Assembly: GCF_041260155.1 (NCBI RefSeq)
Contig: NC_091932.1
Span: forward strand, 5,293,501 to 5,357,500
Direction: 5' to 3'
Length of the DNA stretch: 64,000 nucleotides
Origin: Ptychodera flava
Taxonomy: Eukaryota; Hemichordata; Enteropneusta; Ptychoderidae
In this document: in pieces, positions 24,101 through 34,610 of the stretch
How the letters are laid out: each line of letters begins with the position of its first letter
Numbering within the stretch: position 1 is the first letter of the stretch
Program-made: the position numbers and the translations under genes
Notes under the pieces: generated by a model
Told to the model about the DNA's origin: nothing
Databases searched by the model: none
Seen by the model: the letters and a program-made list of their open reading frames with translations, nothing else

Positions 24101-27100
24101 ATGTAGCACATTTCTGTAAAACTTGTCACACATGTCAAATGGTAGAAAGCCAAATCAGACCATTCCAAAGGCCCCTTTACACCAATTCCTGCATTTCAAG
24201 AACCATTTAGTAGGATACTAATAGACTGTGTTGGGCCCCTACCAAAAACAAGATCAGGAAATGAGTACATGCTGACAATAATGTGTACATCAACTCGGTT
24301 CCCCGAAGCCATACCACTGAGAAATATAAAGACAAAGACTATAGTGAGAGCTTTAGTCAAATTTTTCACTTTATTTGGCCTCCCTAAATGTGTCCAGTCC
24401 GATCAAGGCTCCAACTTTATGTCTGGAATTTTCCAACAAGTAATGGATCAGCTAGGCATTAAACAGTATAGGTCATCCGCCTATCATCCAGAAAGTCAGG
24501 GTGCTCTTGAGCGATTTCATCAAACTTTGAAAAACATGATTAGGACCTACTGTTTTGACACAGAGAAGCAGTGGGATGAAGGAATTCATTTTCTGCTCTT
24601 TGCTGTTAGAGAGTCAATTCAAGAGTCTCTTGGTTTTAGCCCATTTGAGCTTGTATTTGGACATACAGTCCGTGGCCCACTTAAGCTCGTTAAAGAGAAA
24701 TTCCTGTCTGACGACGATGATTGTCTGAATATTTTGCAATATGTGTCAGATTTTCGTACAAAACTCTCTAAAGCATGTGAATTAGCCAGAGAAATCTTGA
24801 GTCATCTCAGCAGTCAATGAAAACCAGATATGATAAAAGCACCTCAAAACGGAAGTTTGAACCAGGTCAAAAAGTTCTTGTTCTACTTCCAATTCCTGGC
24901 AAACCACTCCATGCTCGTTACTTTGGGCCATATCTAATTGATAAGAAATTGAGTGATTTAAATTACATCATAACAACACCTGACAGGCGAAAACAAAAAC
25001 AGCTATGTCACATAAATATGCTTAAGCCATATTTGGATAGGGATAATCCTACTATAACTCAGCCTGTCAGTACCGTCAGTTCTGGCCATTATGAAGATAG
25101 TGATACTGAAACTGACTTGAGTGAAAATACTCTAAACTCAAAGCTGGGCTCGGTCAAGCTTCAGAACTCAGAATCCTGGAGAAGCTGGAGTCTACAAAGT
25201 TGGCACACCTCCACCAGAACAACAACAACAGGTGAAAGAACTGCTCCACGAATATAAACACCTGTTTCAAGATGTTCCAACGAGGACAAACGTCATCTAT
25301 CACGACGTTGATGTTGGGGACAGTAAGCCTGTAAAAGAACATCCATACAGACTGAATCCAACAAAAGCAAAATATCTCCAGGAAGAAGTCAAATACCTGC
25401 TGGACAATGACTTTATTGAACCCAGTAAAAGTAACTGGAGTTCGCCGTGCATACTTGTTCCCAAATCAGATCACAGTTATCGTATGTGCACGGACTTTAG
25501 GAAGGTCAACACTTTAACAAAGACAGACACTTTCCCAATCCCGAGGATTGATGACTGCATCGACCGAGTGGGAAAAGCCAAGTATGTGACGAAATTTGAC
25601 CTACTGAAGGGATTTTGGCAAGTCCCTCTGACGGATCGTGCTCGTGAAATATCCGCCTTTGTTACACCAGACGGATTGTTCCAGTACAAGGTGATGCCAT
25701 TCGGAATGAAGAACTCTCCGGCAACGTTCCAACGGATGATCAACGACGTCATATCCGGGCTAGACGGATGTGCAGCTTACGTTGACGACGTCGTCCTGTA
25801 TAGTGACACCTGGGAGGAACACATCAAGCTCATGCGGAAGTTCTTTGAGAGACTGAGCAAAGCAATGTTGACTGTCAACCTTGCCAAATCTGAGTTTGGT
25901 TGGGCGAGGGTAACTTACCTCGGACATACTGTAGGACAGGGTGAGGTAAAACCTGTTGATGCCAAAATCAGTGCCATTTCAAGTTTTCCCATACCAAACT
26001 GCAAACGACAACTGATGCGCTTTCTCGGTATGGCTGGTTACTACAGAAAATTCTGTCCAAATTTCTCCACAATTACTGAGCCTTTGACTAACTTACTTAA
26101 AAGAAAGTAAAGTTTGTTTGGTCAGAGCAATGCCAACAGGCATTTGATACACTTAAGCCATACTGCAAAGTGCCCCAGTGTTGTCTGCACCAGATTTCAC
26201 TTTGCCATTCAAATTAGCTGTGGATGCTAGTGATACGGCTGCTGGTGCTGTTTTATTGCAAGAGGATAGTCATGGTATAGATCATCCTGTTTGCTATTTT
26301 TCACGCAAATTTAACAAATCCCAGAGAAACTACTCTACAATTGAAAAAGAGTGTTTATCTTTGATATTAGCTTTACAGCATTTTGAAGTTTATGTTACTT
26401 CTTCAAATCAGCCAATAGTGGTTTATATTGATCACAACCCTCTTGTTTTTCTGCAGAAATTCAAAGGCAAAAATCAGAGATTGCTAAGATGGAGTTTAAT
26501 GTTACAGGAGTTTAATCTTGACATTAGACATATCAAAGGCAGAGACAATTTAATTGCAGACTGTCTCTCTCGTATTTAGAAATTATTGTTGTTCACTTTC
26601 AAGAAATTTTATTGTTGTTCACTTTCAAGAAATTTTACTTTAGAGTAAAACAAAATTTGAGTACTTAAATCCTTTTCAAGATTACATTTGTAAAAGAAAG
26701 ATTTTTCTTTGAAAAATTTTCTTTTTTTGAAGAGGGGGTGTGTTATGTAGGTCATTTCCCCCACACTCATCATGACCTGAGTTCAATTAGTCTAGAACAT
26801 TCCCAGGTCACTGCCCTTGATGACCTCACAACCTTGATTCAATTAGTCATGTTTGGAATGTTCTGGAAAGTTGATTAGTTGTGTAAGGGAGATAATTTTA
26901 GAACAGTAATTAGCATGTCAATAAAAGTTCTAGATTGTTCTTACATGCCTTTATAAAAGGGACGTGCACAGCTTCCAGTCAGACTTTTGGGATCGTGTCT
27001 CTTGTGTGTTACTAAACTCCAGCAGTAGTCATTCTCAAGACTTTTCAAGACCTTCACTGTCAACGCTGGATTTATACTGTGGACTTTGTGCAGCTTCAAG

Positions 27101-27306
27101 CCTGCAAGCCAAAGGACTGTTCATTCATCCGACTGACTGGTACAACTCTGAGACTGGAGCTTTGCCGTCCCAGCTGAGATAAGTAGTCTGTACACTTTTA
27201 AAGCTTGTACTCTATCCCTGACTTAGCAATTAGTTTTATTTTCGTAATAAATTTTGTTTAAACGTTAACTGCTGAGTTCACCCTTTTGTTCGTTTTCTCT
27301 GCACGT

Positions 27307-27345
<39 letters not shown>

Positions 27346-27369
27346 TATACATGTATATATGAGAAAAAA

Positions 27370-27464
<95 letters not shown>

Positions 27465-29551
27465 GCGCTCCATAATAATATTGTACAATGTAATAGTCGA
27501 TAAGACAACCTCTTTCTACTGTTTTGTAAACAGGAGGTCTAAGCCACACTTTGTTTACAACAAGCTCTTCTTACCTGTAAGATAGATTGCCTTTCCCGGC
27601 GCACGTAATGACACAGTACTTCTGTCATCGTCGCCATTACCGGACCTTGAAGCCTTCGCATAGTAGCACACCATTCCTCTGCTTACACAACACCTAGCAT
27701 ATGCTCTCACACCTGCCGAATAAAGAAGTTGACACTCTGTATTATGATATTGTCAATGAATGTTATCATTAAGTAACCCATTATATTCATTCTATAAACC
27801 ATGAAAAAGCTCCAATACTCTTCTTGATCATGATATCACAAGTACTGTAGATTTACCACTCAAGGTCCGGTTATGAACCTTAGTGTTCCATCAGCTATAA
27901 CGTTGAACGAGTTGCATTTTACAAAAAAGTTAACCTCGTTTGATAGAAGCTTTAATTATTCTGAGTCTCAATTTACGCAAAGGTGACATAGAAAAATTCC
28001 CTAGCCGAGCATCAAACCTTCAGTATTAAAGCATACGTTAACAGGGAGTGTCGTCTTTCACCTGAGCAACTAATTTACGTCGTCCTCAAGTTTTTTGAAG
28101 GCAGATTGAAAACCTGAACAGAGAAGGGAAACACATTTTGCAGGCATATTACTATGGCATGTTGTAAGGAAATCTTATTAATGCTATTGTGGAAAACAAA
28201 TACTTCGGATCCGTAAAAACACTTAAAAACCCCGTCCATCGCCCATGAATGTTCGCTATAGATTTACCTTTCCCACTGTGACCGTTTCGTGCAACGCAAG
28301 CTGGCTTCCCGCTACTCGGCACTTCAATGAACTCTCCGTCACGAGTTCCATGTCCCCCTGGTCCGGGTAGATAACTGCTACAACCTGTCATCTCTTCAGA
28401 TCCCTCACAGGACACCCTGGTGAGATCGTCGTCTCCGGAGCCAGACAGAGACGATATTCTAGTTACGCACCTCAAACCAGAGCCTACAGTTAGCAAACAA
28501 TAGAATACAACCGGGTTTCGGGTATTGGGCCTTTCCAAAGAATGAATTCTCTGCGGAAAACTGAGCACAACACACAATGCAAGAATACTTTTTCTGAAAG
28601 CTCAGATATTAGCTAATGCTTTGCTTTGTAATTTCGAGGGTCATGTGAAAGCAAAAATTTGAAGTAAAAGGCAGATAAAAGCTGATTTTTAGAGGTTATT
28701 CAAATATAATGTCAGACTATTGTTATGTCAACAATGATTACAAAATACAGAACAAACCAATTGGTGATATCTAGGCTTTCAGAACATATAAACTCTATAT
28801 ACACTCTATAGATGTGTTTACGAGCTCAATTGTTTGAAATTTATTTTTTGGAAAGGCCAAATACTTGATCTTGAACCAAAGGTACTGCTATATATTACAG
28901 TGTTACTAGTCTATATAAATGCATCTAGTGAAACATAATGTACTAGTGCAGCTTTCTGAGTACTTTTTCTAAACTTACTTATACTTGCCATCAAATGAAA
29001 ACGTATTTGCCACAAGATGTTCTACAATCAAACCAACGAAAATACTGGTCAGTACTTAGAATAAAGTTGCCATTTTGCAACGCAGCGTCGTCTTGATATA
29101 CTTCGATGTCTTTGAAGCGTTACTTAAGAAAGCAAATTAATTTTCCGTTTACATTTTATAATTTAAGGATCGCTGACTACAATGATTAGAAGAATCAATG
29201 CAATATTTCCGTTTAATCATAGTCTGAAACTCTATGCCGTTTTGTAAACATTTTGTAGGAATAAATGTAGTGATAACCTTCGTTTTGTAAAATTAGAAGG
29301 TTTATTAGTGACAGATCTCCATGAATTCTACAAATGACTGCGTTATTTTGTCGTAATTTTCCTTTACACTAGATATAATTTCAATGATTGTTGTCTCATA
29401 TATTGCAATAGCAAACTACAAAGTATTGATTTTAGAATTGTATTCTTCTGTATTTTGATGACACTTCCGATTTTTACTTACTGATATCATGAGTAAGAGC
29501 TGGTAAAACCAGACTCAAGATAATAACAGCAGAAAAGACCATCCTATTCAT
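18514..29551 (-). CDS. Gene B: secreted PCSK9 C-terminal-domain-like protein (6 exons, 264-267 aa)
   Basis: Exons in transcript order (minus strand): 29551-29482, 28483-28268, 27712-27575, 19765-19643, 19322-19143, 18590-18514 (stop TAG). All introns are GT/AG and phase 1. Exons 2-6 have exactly the lengths of gene A. Two Met codons are possible; using the second (29542) gives 264 aa, the same as gene A. A signal peptide (MVFSAVIILSLVLPALTHDI from the second Met) is followed by three Cys-rich modules with TGCSS, a C-x-A-x-N...GVRAYARCC junction, TGCSA and GWTLTGCSS, ending AIAICCRNP. These match the three-module PCSK9 V domain; no protease domain is present. It is probably secreted, and the ligand is unknown. 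Intron 3 is 7.8 kb because it contains a Gmr1-like LTR element in opposite orientation, yet both flanking splice sites are intact. Confidence 0.87.
18690..18760 (+). repeat. Dispersed repeat unit (gatccgtcgctcgagg family)
   Basis: gaaagatccgtcgctcgagg followed by ctcccctccccttacg recurs as both arms of the palindrome at 56683-56751. Confidence 0.5.
20622..20768. repeat. Near-perfect palindrome, arms about 70 bp, in gene B intron 3
   Basis: gaatctcacacaccaaggac pairs with gtccttgggggtgtgagatt, and the inner gagttggggatattttgtct pairs with agacaaaatatccccaactc. The centre is near 20695. A shorter related inverted motif (gagtgtgggat / atcccacactc) lies just upstream at 20360-20385. Confidence 0.85.
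21086..21138. repeat. (AC)n(AT)n microsatellite at the LTR-element insertion site
   Basis: (AC)n passes into (AT)n and abuts the 5' LTR. (AT)n resumes directly after the 3' LTR at 27311, so the element inserted into a pre-existing AT microsatellite. Confidence 0.9.
21139..21709 (+). repeat. 5' LTR
   Basis: It begins TGTTATGTAGG and ends GTAACA (TG...CA). It holds a TATA box (TATAAAA, 21352-21358) and AATAAA (21645-21650). Against the 3' LTR I count 2 substitutions and 3 single-base indels. Confidence 0.93.
21352..21358 (+). promoter_or_regulatory. LTR TATA box
   Basis: TATAAAA about 290 bases before the LTR AATAAA. The same motif is in the 3' LTR, where it would drive transcription out of the element, antisense to gene B. 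Confidence 0.55.
21714..21730 (+). other. Primer-binding site, tRNA-Pro type
   Basis: TGGGGGCTCGTCCGGGA begins four bases after the LTR and equals the first 17 bases of the well-known tRNA-Pro primer site of gammaretroviruses. Confidence 0.85.
21813..23027 (+). CDS. gag: Gag polyprotein of the Gmr1-like element (404 aa)
   Basis: The intact ORF begins at the first good ATG after the primer site. Residues about 70-135 form a highly charged Glu/Arg/Lys coiled coil. Residues about 150-320 look like the capsid region that is related to the vertebrate SCAN domain (helical, with Y-x-E-F, the DRW-C pattern, L-x-x-L-V-L-I-E-E-F and A-A-R-L-A-D-D-Y). Ser-rich sequence follows, then a C-x2-C-x4-H-x4-C zinc knuckle (CNYCKKDGHLMSEC) near residues 387-400. 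It ends at TAA, but the same frame stays open into protease, so the stop is either a readthrough site or a CAA-to-TAA mutation. Gag proteins package element RNA in cytoplasmic particles. Confidence 0.85.
   Translation: MAEFKPDEFMDDLDQDTFDSLRKDDLITLANFLKVEVKRSMRKREIQFKIAKHLVKSGHFEESALKDYEPESTSELRKLELEMQTNLEIKKLELQMREKELEMEERQREKEREEKEKERELAEHRLQLEMKRLELGQSGKFFPSDKFDITKHFRLVPPFQEKDVDKYFLHFEKIAQSLNWPKESWSMLLQSALVGKAREIYIQLSVEQASDYDSVKELILKGYELVPEAYRQKFRDCEKVKDQTYVEFARTKEQLFDRWCSSEKVSQNYDKLRQLVLIEEFKRCIRSDIKTFINEQKADTLEVAARLADDYSLTHKSSFLSKPSQSFSYRNNAGKFNSSFSSKNFSKESRKSNDNSSQSLSNTSTSSDPKSQSPSDKQFGTLSCNYCKKDGHLMSECFKLKRNR
23028..23610 (+). pseudogene. Protease region of the Gmr1-like element, frameshifted
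   Basis: In frame with gag, about 85 codons downstream, a retroviral-type aspartic protease core reads RDNGATRSL. The usual active-site triad is D-T-G or D-S-G; here it is D-N-G, so catalysis may be impaired. Near 23378 the frame shifts, and the C-terminal part (with G-N-D-L-A-G) continues in another frame to about 23610, where a further shift occurs. Confidence 0.7.
23617..24815 (+). pseudogene. Integrase of the Gmr1-like element, one internal frameshift
   Basis: The N-terminal H-H-C-C zinc finger (H...HLG...C-x2-C) is at about 24010-24135. A frameshift near 24190 separates it from the catalytic core. The core acidic residues are Asp (24224-24226), Asp in SDQGSN (24401-24403) and Glu in ALERFH (24509-24511), giving D-x35-E. 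The enzyme would join element cDNA to host DNA in the nucleus. Its position before RT is the diagnostic oddity of this element. Confidence 0.85.
24817..25190 (+). pseudogene. Integrase C-terminal GPY/F module
   Basis: Another frame carries the continuation with F-G-P-Y and a H-I-N-M-L-K-P-Y end, the typical GPY/F module of Ty3/Gypsy integrases. An acidic linker follows before reverse transcriptase. Confidence 0.75.
25232..26110 (+). pseudogene. Reverse transcriptase of the Gmr1-like element
   Basis: A long open frame holds the Ty3/Gypsy RT blocks in order: FRKVN, FDLLKGFWQVPL, MPFGMKNSPATFQRM and the catalytic YVDD (25778-25789), then YLGH and the G-x-A-G-Y-Y-R-K-F thumb/connection. The stretch to about 26040 is richer in G+C than the flanking gag, integrase and RNase H. 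The frame breaks at about 26105, before RNase H. Translation probably requires fusion with upstream pol, so the first ATG need not be a real start. Confidence 0.88.
26111..26579 (+). pseudogene. RNase H of the Gmr1-like element
   Basis: In a shifted frame from RT the sequence has the A-V-D-A-S-D start, the E in STIEKECL, Y-I-D-H-N-P and a final H-I-K-G-R-D-N-L-I-A-D-C-L-S-R-I, all Ty3/Gypsy RNase H landmarks. It stops at 26577-26579. Only about 160 bases remain before the 3' LTR, so no integrase can follow. Confidence 0.85.
26729..26738 (+). other. Polypurine tract
   Basis: gaagaggggg, two bases before the 3' LTR, is the likely plus-strand primer. Confidence 0.7.
26741..27310 (+). repeat. 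3' LTR
   Basis: TGTTATGTAGG...GTAACA, 570 bp, about 99% identical to the 5' LTR. Confidence 0.93.
27311..27461. repeat. (AT)n and (CT)n microsatellites next to gene B exon 3
   Basis: (AT)n with TACATG interruptions to about 27358, then (CT)n at 27375-27461. The (CT)n tract ends 114 bases from exon 3; on the gene B strand it reads (GA)n just after the exon 3 donor. Confidence 0.93.
28650..28880. repeat. Diverged arm of the 15735-16430 foldback family
   Basis: It shares, at reduced identity and in the same order, the right-arm landmarks: ctgatttttagaggttatt, a gtcaacaatgatta-like segment, atatctaggctttcagaa and cttgatcttgaaccaaag. It lies in intron 1 of gene B. Confidence 0.55.
29482..29551 (-). 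CDS. Gene B exon 1: signal peptide
   Basis: The sequence starts MNRM, so translation may begin at Met1 or Met4; the Met4 start reproduces the 61-nt length of gene A exon 1. It ends at a GTAAGT donor in phase 1. Confidence 0.8.
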
Positions 29552-32500
29552 CTATCGGGCTGGATGTGTGTACTCGAAATACTGAAAAGAATGAGACTTC
29601 AACCGTAAGGGAATAACTAACACTGTTCGAGATGAAATGGTAATCCTGCTCTACAAAATGTCACCAAGTATGAATCGTGGTTCAATAAAGACAAGTCCAG
29701 AAGAAATATGTTTGTGTGCGAACACTTTTCGAAGTTTGCGATACCACTCGTCACGTTATGAACTAGAACTGACATTTATTTTCGTATGTTGACATTGTAT
29801 TAAGGTATATTACATTGAGTCATGAAAAGTTTGGGTTCCTATATTGTTAACCACACAGAATATAAGCTTAAACAGAATTTTGAAATAGACAGGATTTCCA
29901 TACATTCGATGAAGCTTGCCAAGCAAAATTCTGATTGGCCGCAAAGTACCATTCTCACAGGGGTTTATACCAATATAATATAATTTCGCTCTTTTTTGAA
30001 ACCCCGTAATTTCGAAAAGGACCAAAAAATACTTCATCAACACAGCGGAATATTGACTGGCCGCAATGTACCACGAATTATACATGACTGTCGACAGCCG
30101 CCCGTGTCGATGTGGCATTCGTCTCGCTCAACAGTGACAAGTCGTCGAGGTTCGATAGTTTAGCTAGATACAAGCACAGTGCTTGCCAAGCACTTGTCAT
30201 GGCTGAACGGTCGAGACTGAAGGCCGATAAGAATTCGAAGGTCGAACTTAAGTGTGACATGTCACTACGAAGACATGGTCTTACCTGAATAATAAGGCCG
30301 AACAACTGTTTTGAGTCAGTCATGAAAGCGACCTTGACGTCGCTTGTCGACTTTCTGCCCCGGCCGCAAATACCCTAACAATGACGCGGGCCGTTATTGG
30401 TAATGATCATCTGTACATGCAGCCATTGCATCGGTGTGCAACATATAGTTTTACTGTGCGATACAAAGGCCAAAGTTTTGAAGTCGCTGGTGCATTTATG
30501 ATGTTACTAGCTTACGCTAATTGTCAGCGTACCTATTTTTAGCTGTACATAGTCCCGGTATATAGTCTAGAACGCGACGGGTTTTTGCCTAGAGTTGTTG
30601 GTTGGACAGCAAATTTGTTGTCTAAGCCACTTAAGCAAAACCTAGAGCTACTGTCGTACTTAACTGTAATTTAACGTCTTACGATATGTTCCATCAATCA
30701 TTACTTCCTTCAGGTCACATGATTTCCAGAACTTTGTTAAAACTAAAATACAACACACGATACTGTAGTACGTACACCTTGCTAACCCTCGAAACGAAAG
30801 AATCAAATGAAAAAGTCAATTAAATGATACAACAATGAATTCAGGTTTGAAGTACCAGTTCGACGTTCAGATGCTACAGGGTGTTCGGTCTGATAACAAT
30901 ATGAAGACTCCTCGTGCAAACAGGCAAAACAAATTTACATTGAATGTCCGATAAATTCTAAATGGCGCGATATAATAATGTTAGACGAGAAAAGAAATCG
31001 TATCGAGAAAAAAACCCTACCGATTCGGATGTCAATTCTTCAATCATCAATATACTCAAATGTTATTTTTGGAAACAAGTGCGAATATGGTGTTTCAAAA
31101 CCAAATTAAAACAACTTACCTATATCATACAATAGTTCATGTAAAACTGCAACTGTACTGAAAGATATGGCCGTATATGGTTCCCTTAAGTACAGTCGAT
31201 TTCAAATAGGTGATAAATTTTGTAAACATAATAAACTTGTCGCCGAAGTTTACTCAAATGTTACAGGGCGGATACACTTTGTGCGTACAACTTGACATTT
31301 AAATTTATACTTAACGCCAGAGGAATTAACAAAGGTCTGCATAAAATGAACGATAGATATGATACATGAATGAATGTTGCGAAACAGGTATAATTAAATA
31401 CTGCTATTAATATAATTAAAAGGTAACCTGATAAAATGCCATTGAAGCAAAAGTGAGATCCCTAACACAGTCATGTCAAATGACACGCCTCTTGCATTCA
31501 AAGTCTAAAATTTCAAACATATAAACCATTATTCTTAAGATCAAAAAAGTATCAGTTATGTAAAATATACATCCCGAGAAAAACTCTAATCAAGCTTGAT
31601 TAGATTGATGCCCCGCAAATATGAATTGAGCGAGCATTCATTCTTGGTAATTCGTCTAAATTCGTCTGTTTGAGTCAGGCTTAGTGCAGACGGTGAAATA
31701 ATTCATGTAAATTAATTTCCGAGCGTGACTGAAGTTCTTCCTTTTGACGGGTATGATATCAAATATCAAATTGCTATGAATCATGTCAGGAAAACTACTC
31801 AGTCTGGTAACAAATGCTTAGTTTAGTGAAAGTGCACGCTAAAAGTGACTGATTTGTGAACAAGAAATGTTCAAATTCAAAGAATCATGATTTTTATCAA
31901 TTTTATATTTTACAAAATCATCTTGAAAAAATTAATTATATTATTTCAATTTGCTTTGTAATTGAATATTATTCCTGTTTATCTTGTAGTGAGTCGTTTT
32001 ACTCATGTACTTTTTCGAGTTCTTAGGGGCTCTCAATGGAAAGCACCATTCAATTTTAATTCAGACTACCTACTTTCCAAATAAAGTATACTATTACTGC
32101 TAATTATTTTAGAATATGGACTATATCCTAATATTGTTTGCTCTGGTCAGACTTCACACACGATCATACTAAAGTTTTGTTTGTTTCGTCATAGTACGAT
32201 CATTCGCCCACCTACTGGCAACAATCCATACCGTGGGTCAAAAACAAACTAGACCGATAATAAATTTCAGTATTTTCTATTGCAATATAGCAGGGGCCTC
32301 CTTTGAAGGACTGACTATGAAAGAATTTTTATATTAAAAAGGAACATGGTAAGCACGCTGTGTTAATTTGATTGATTAAATTTTTCAACCATGAATAAAA
32401 CTTTTTATTTTCCATGGGATTGGTCATTTTTGCGCAATAACACCGAAGCATGCCACATATGTCGTTGTACGAGATAATAATTATTGTGAAAAGCTTTAAA

Positions 32501-33150
32501 TGTGAGTCAATGCATAGTAATCCACAAAATCTTATGCATGAAAGGACTAAAGTATTGTTTTTAAATATAATATCACACTAGAACTGACCCTATATATATA
32601 AGCTCGAGGAGCTACATAATTCGATGCTTTTTAATTTATTTTCATTTTTTTCACTTAATTGAGAAGTTTTATATCTTTATCTCTTGCAAATCTTGCTTAA
32701 GGTGAAAAACTATGATGACGCAGTCACAAGGGTCATGAGATTGCAATGAGAATTCTAAGCTAATCATACTGCAGTGACGCATGAGTATCAGTAGGCCGCT
32801 GGTGGCGGCCTTCAAGTTCGGCTGAAGGTTCGTAGCTAAGAACGCGTCATATGCGTTCAGTTTGATCACATGGTTTCCACATTTTGAACTCACGGATTCA
32901 GAAATAGAACGGGTGTGGTCAACCATCGGCCGCTACCTTTCTAACACCAACTTACAACACTTTTTAGGCGTGTTTTTTATCCAAACAACATAATTTTTTC
33001 GTGAAAGACTTCGACGTCGACCAGCTTCTTGTTTTGTTTTCTGCTCTGAAACCAAACAGACAAAATGTTCTGTTTTACTCGTAAGTGAACTCTTATTGCA
33101 GTCCAATACTCATCAGGTCGACGTCTGACAGTAAGGGAGCCGTCATTATT
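29552..33150. other. No recognised gene
   Basis: AT-rich region upstream of gene B. A partly repeated motif (tggccgcaaagtaccattc and tggccgcaatgtaccacga) lies at 29937-30075, and a GC-richer patch at 30080-30370 has short inverted motifs. No convincing exon. Confidence 0.45.
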
Positions 33151-34030
33151 TACAGCCTTGGGGTCGGAGGAATGTGAGGGGGTCACTCAAAAAATTGAAA
33201 ACTTCAAGGGGTTGCTCAAAATGTGGAGAGGAAGAAGGGGGTTACTCAATTTTTTGTGCAAAATAAATTCAAACACCATTCAGATTGCGCCATTTAGCAC
33301 ATCATTTTCTCAAATTTCGATGCGGGGGGACACCCCTCTCATGCTGCTTCCTTAGGGTGTTCTAACAGTTTTACTAGTTATAAGACAAATTGAAAATACC
33401 TCTCAGATTGCACCAGAAGACACCATTGCACATATCATTTTCTCAATTTCTTCACAAGATCTAGGACAAAACTAAACTGTTGTGAATTCATCATTTATTA
33501 TAACAGAAACATATATTTTAATCGACTTCAGTTCAATAATCATTTTGGCCTTTAACCATACCAAATTCAGGCTTTTTCACGAGAACCTGGCAGCTGGAGA
33601 AATGACACAAGCAGGTCAGATTTTCCATTCCTGCATATTCTTTGTCTTCAATCTCTGGCAAACTGACAACTTATTTTTACAAAATGTATTGTCATTGTTT
33701 GGTTGGAAGTATTGTGAATCAAACATTGGTCATGCAAAAATTGTAATAAATATATCAGTGTTCAATGCTATTTTCAAACACTTTATCTAGACTAGTGCAA
33801 AATACATTGAAACACCTCTCAGATTGCACAATCACACACACCAATTTCTCAAAATTTCCGATACGAGAGAGGGAGCCCCCTCTCATACTTTCTCCCCTTG
33901 GGGTATTCTAACAGTTTTACTCAGTAAAAAAACCGAATTAAAAACGTCTCTCAGATTGCACCAGACTGTATCATTGCACACATCAATTTCTCATTTTTTT
34001 CCCATGCAAGATAGAGGAAAGCCCCTCTGA
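33150..34030. repeat. Degenerate direct repeat array with an internal unrelated block
   Basis: Units containing cctctcagattgcacca, ttgcacacatcaatttctc and ttctaacagttttact occur at about 33270-33450, 33800-33900 and 33920-34030. The block 33470-33790 between them is unrelated AT-rich DNA and may be an insertion. Confidence 0.6.
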
Positions 34031-34494
34031 CACATTCTCCCTCTGCCTCTTGCGTGTTGTCCCCATGTACTTTTTTTAATTCTGCCCTGTCAGATCTCCT
34101 AGTGAAAATCCTATCATGATACCCATCCAAATTAAACAATATACCATATGGTTGGATACTGGTTATAGCGTGAGCTTTTATATTTGTATTTCGTTGTGAC
34201 TTTAAATTTCATTTTGATGGTTACACCTTTTTCAACTGCCATGAGATAACTGAAGATAATACAGCAGGGTACATCAAAAAGTCTTTACTATTGCTGTATT
34301 ATGTAAATTTTACAAATACATGTATTGGTATTTAACTTTTCTAAGTGGGGTGGGGGTCAGTCAAAATTTCAGAGTTGGGGGAAGGATTACTCAAATTCAT
34401 CAGAGAAGCTGTCCTATACGGTCCAGTTATCAAGTAAATATGGCTTTGACAGATTTTGTTGATTTTATGGTATTGATATTTGGCAGGATAAATA

Positions 34495-34610
34495 GGTCTG
34501 GGTAACTTGCAAAGGACATGAAAACGTGACAGGCGGTATAGCTGCTATCAACCAGACAGGAAACATGAAACTCGTAATGGGGACTTACCAGCGTAGCGAG
34601 TACTGACATG
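34495..34610 (+). pseudogene. Decayed third copy of PCSK9-V-domain-like exon 2
   Basis: The segment ctgggtaacttgcaaagg ... gtgacaggcggtatagctgc ... tcgtaatggggactta ... agcgagtactg aligns with gene A exon 2 (about 8890-8998), with scattered substitutions and small deletions. The TGC of the TGCSS motif is altered and the frame is broken. No other exon of this copy was found nearby. Confidence 0.75.

Larger units (their letters stand above)
21139..27310 (+). mobile_element. Gmr1-like Ty3/Gypsy LTR retrotransposon, nearly complete but frameshifted
   Basis: Two LTRs (571 and 570 bp) bound a tRNA-Pro-type primer site, gag, protease, integrase, reverse transcriptase, RNase H and a polypurine tract. 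Integrase precedes RT, the order of Ty1/Copia, while the RT and integrase are Ty3/Gypsy in type. That combination is described as the Gmr1-like group, known mainly from deuterostomes. The coding part is broken by a stop after gag and frameshifts near 23378, 23610, 24190, 24815, 25190 and 26105. It lies in intron 3 of gene B, antisense to that gene, within an AT microsatellite, so the target duplication cannot be told from ATAT. Confidence 0.9.

Noticed and set aside
27265..27585. Ser-Leu and Arg-Glu repeat ORFs
   Set aside because: Translations of the (CT)n and (AT)n tracts beside gene B exon 3.
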